This document shows, piece by piece, positions 5,235 to 6,273 of a stretch of 6,273 nt of DNA. The DNA lies in the NCBI GenBank assembly GCA_031361295.1, contig JANMCN010000130.1:1-6273 (forward strand), given 5' to 3'. Origin of the DNA: JALZOC01 sp031361295. GTDB lineage: Bacteria > Acidobacteriota > Vicinamibacteria > Vicinamibacterales > 2-12-FULL-66-21. Position 1 is the stretch's first letter. Every line of letters starts with the position of its first letter. The notes under the pieces are model-generated. The model searched no databases. It was not told the DNA's origin and saw only the letters and a list, made by a program, of their open reading frames with translations. The position numbers were made by a program, and so were the translations under genes.

Positions 5235-6273
5235 GACTTGATACCCTGTCGCCTGGGCGGGGCGTTTCTCAGCGCCTCGCGCGCCTTGTCGTGATTCCAC
5301 TGGGCGAGAAACAGCTGTCCGGCCGAACCGCCGGCCCGGCTGGATGTCCACGCCAGCGTCCTGCCGTCGGGGGAGGGCACGGGCAGGCCGTCGAATCCCG
5401 GCGAATACGTCACGCGGACCGGTTCCTTGGCTCCGGCGGCGTCCACGATGAACACCTCGAAATTGTCGAACCCCAGCTTGTTGGAGGCAAAAAAGATGTA
5501 CTCGCCAGACGGATGCATGTAGGGCGCCCAGCTCATCGAGCCGAACGCCGTGATCGCCTTCTGGTCCGTGCCGTCCGGGTTCATCGTCCAGACGTCGGCC
5601 ATCAGCCCCTGCTCGTCGAAGCGCCGCCAGACAATCCTCGTGCCGTCCGGGGTGAAGAACGGACCCCCGTCGTAGCCCGGGACGCTGGTCAGGCGGGTCT
5701 GGGCGGAGCCGTCGGCGCGCATGATGTAAATTTCGCCGAAGCTGCTCGGGTTCTCGGCGAGCGCCTTCTTCTCGGGATCGGTGAGCGTGTGGTCGTAGGC
5801 GCTGCGCATCGAGGAGAAGACAATCCACTTCCCATCCGGGGAGTAGCTGCCCTCCGCGTCGTACCCCTTCGCCGTCGTCAGGCGCGTCGAGGCACCGGTT
5901 GTCTCGTCGTAACGGTAGATGTCCATCTCGGGGTCGTAGTCCCACGAATACCGACGCTCCTTGCCGGACGCGCGGAACGCCAGCTCCTGTTCCTGGTACT
6001 CCTTCGATCTCGGATCGGCGTGGGTCGACGCGAACTCAATCTCGGCGGCGCCAGGGCGGAAGAAGGCGCAGGTGGTCTTGCCGATGCCGGTGGAGAGGCG
6101 ACGCGTGTCGCCGGTCACGAGGTCGAGCACATAGATCTGATAGAAGGGGTTGCCGGGTTCGCGCTCGCTCTGGAACACCAGCCGCTTCCCGTCAGGCGAC
6201 CAGTAGCCCTCGCCGGCGCGCTTGCCCTCCACCGTCAAACGGCGGACGCGCGACAGAAGGGTGCGCTCCTGGT
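5231..6273 (-). CDS. PD40/TolB-like beta-propeller protein, 5' end beyond the window
   Basis: The frame stays open from the TGA at 5231-5233 to the right edge, giving 346 complete codons. A TTG at 6238 could serve as a start, but in-frame residues QERTLLSRVRR precede it and the propeller motif is already under way there, so the gene very likely begins outside. Counting from the first complete codon, PD40 (WD40-like) turns occur at 25-28 (SPDG), 72-75 (RPGA), 144-147 (SPDG), 207-210 (TPDG), 253-256 (HPSG) and 300-303 (SPDG). That is six repeats, fitting a six-bladed propeller. The intervening motifs FQSEREPGNPFYQIY, GKERRYSWDYD, YDAEGSYSPDGKWIVF and PGYDGGPFF are those of secreted Tol-biopolymer-transport-like proteins often found beside peptidases. 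The missing part is probably a signal peptide and one strand. It is likely a periplasmic or surface binding scaffold; no catalytic motif is visible. It is cotranscribed with the M28 peptidase. Confidence 0.92.
   Translation of the reverse strand, partial: QERTLLSRVRRLTVEGKRAGEGYWSPDGKRLVFQSEREPGNPFYQIYVLDLVTGDTRRLSTGIGKTTCAFFRPGAAEIEFASTHADPRSKEYQEQELAFRASGKERRYSWDYDPEMDIYRYDETTGASTRLTTAKGYDAEGSYSPDGKWIVFSSMRSAYDHTLTDPEKKALAENPSSFGEIYIMRADGSAQTRLTSVPGYDGGPFFTPDGTRIVWRRFDEQGLMADVWTMNPDGTDQKAITAFGSMSWAPYMHPSGEYIFFASNKLGFDNFEVFIVDAAGAKEPVRVTYSPGFDGLPVPSPDGRTLAWTSSRAGGSAGQLFLAQWNHDKAREALRNAPPRRQGIKS

Noticed and set aside
3384..5294. A 636-codon open frame on the plus strand opposite the M28 peptidase.
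   Set aside because: It is the antisense shadow of a gene with complete catalytic motifs. Its translation is an Arg/Gly/Val/Asp-rich composition typical of reverse-complemented GC-rich coding DNA, with no recognisable domain.
5235..5945. An upstream in-frame extension of the peptidase reading frame (237 extra codons).
   Set aside because: It overlaps the propeller gene in another frame, reads as low-complexity Arg-rich sequence, and would bury the signal peptide. ATG 5234 with the ATGA overlap is clearly the start.

Overview
The window is GC-rich (about two thirds by eye) and looks like a chromosomal segment of a soil- or sediment-type bacterium. The best guess is Acidobacteriota (Vicinamibacteria-like) or a relative. 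The reasons are secreted proteins whose signal peptides end in '...A|Q', an M28 peptidase with PA and PDZ domains next to a PD40/TolB-like propeller, and a TonB C-terminal domain on a HEAT-like secreted protein. This placement is inferred from gene content; no rRNA or marker gene is present.

Layout. Positions 1-271 hold the ragged left edge, with no convincing gene and at most the tail of one. Positions 272-847 (+) encode a DUF1003 inner-membrane protein with a clear Shine-Dalgarno site and GTG start. Convergent to it, and only 11 bp away, 859-1371 (-) is a probable small membrane-tethered protein. It carries a motif resembling the ribosome modulation factor (Rmf/CrpP) pattern and has a candidate promoter at 1414-1441. 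Positions 1644-3272 (-) encode a secreted HEAT-like/TonB_C protein, with a good ribosome binding site and an operator-like palindrome upstream. Positions 3429-5234 (-) encode a complete secreted M28 metallopeptidase with PA and PDZ domains. Positions 5231-6273 (-) encode a PD40 beta-propeller protein that runs off the right edge.

Function. The right-hand pair overlaps by 4 bp (ATGA) and is almost certainly one translationally coupled unit: a periplasmic or surface propeller protein plus a zinc aminopeptidase, probably for peptide scavenging or envelope protein turnover. The TonB_C gene lies 157 bp downstream on the same strand with its own upstream signals, so it may be a separate unit. It lacks the anchor and proline-rich linker of an energy-transducing TonB, and no exbB/exbD is present. 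No mobile element, CRISPR array, RNA gene or convincing intrinsic terminator was seen. The least described element is the Rmf-like, C-terminally membrane-anchored protein at 859-1371.
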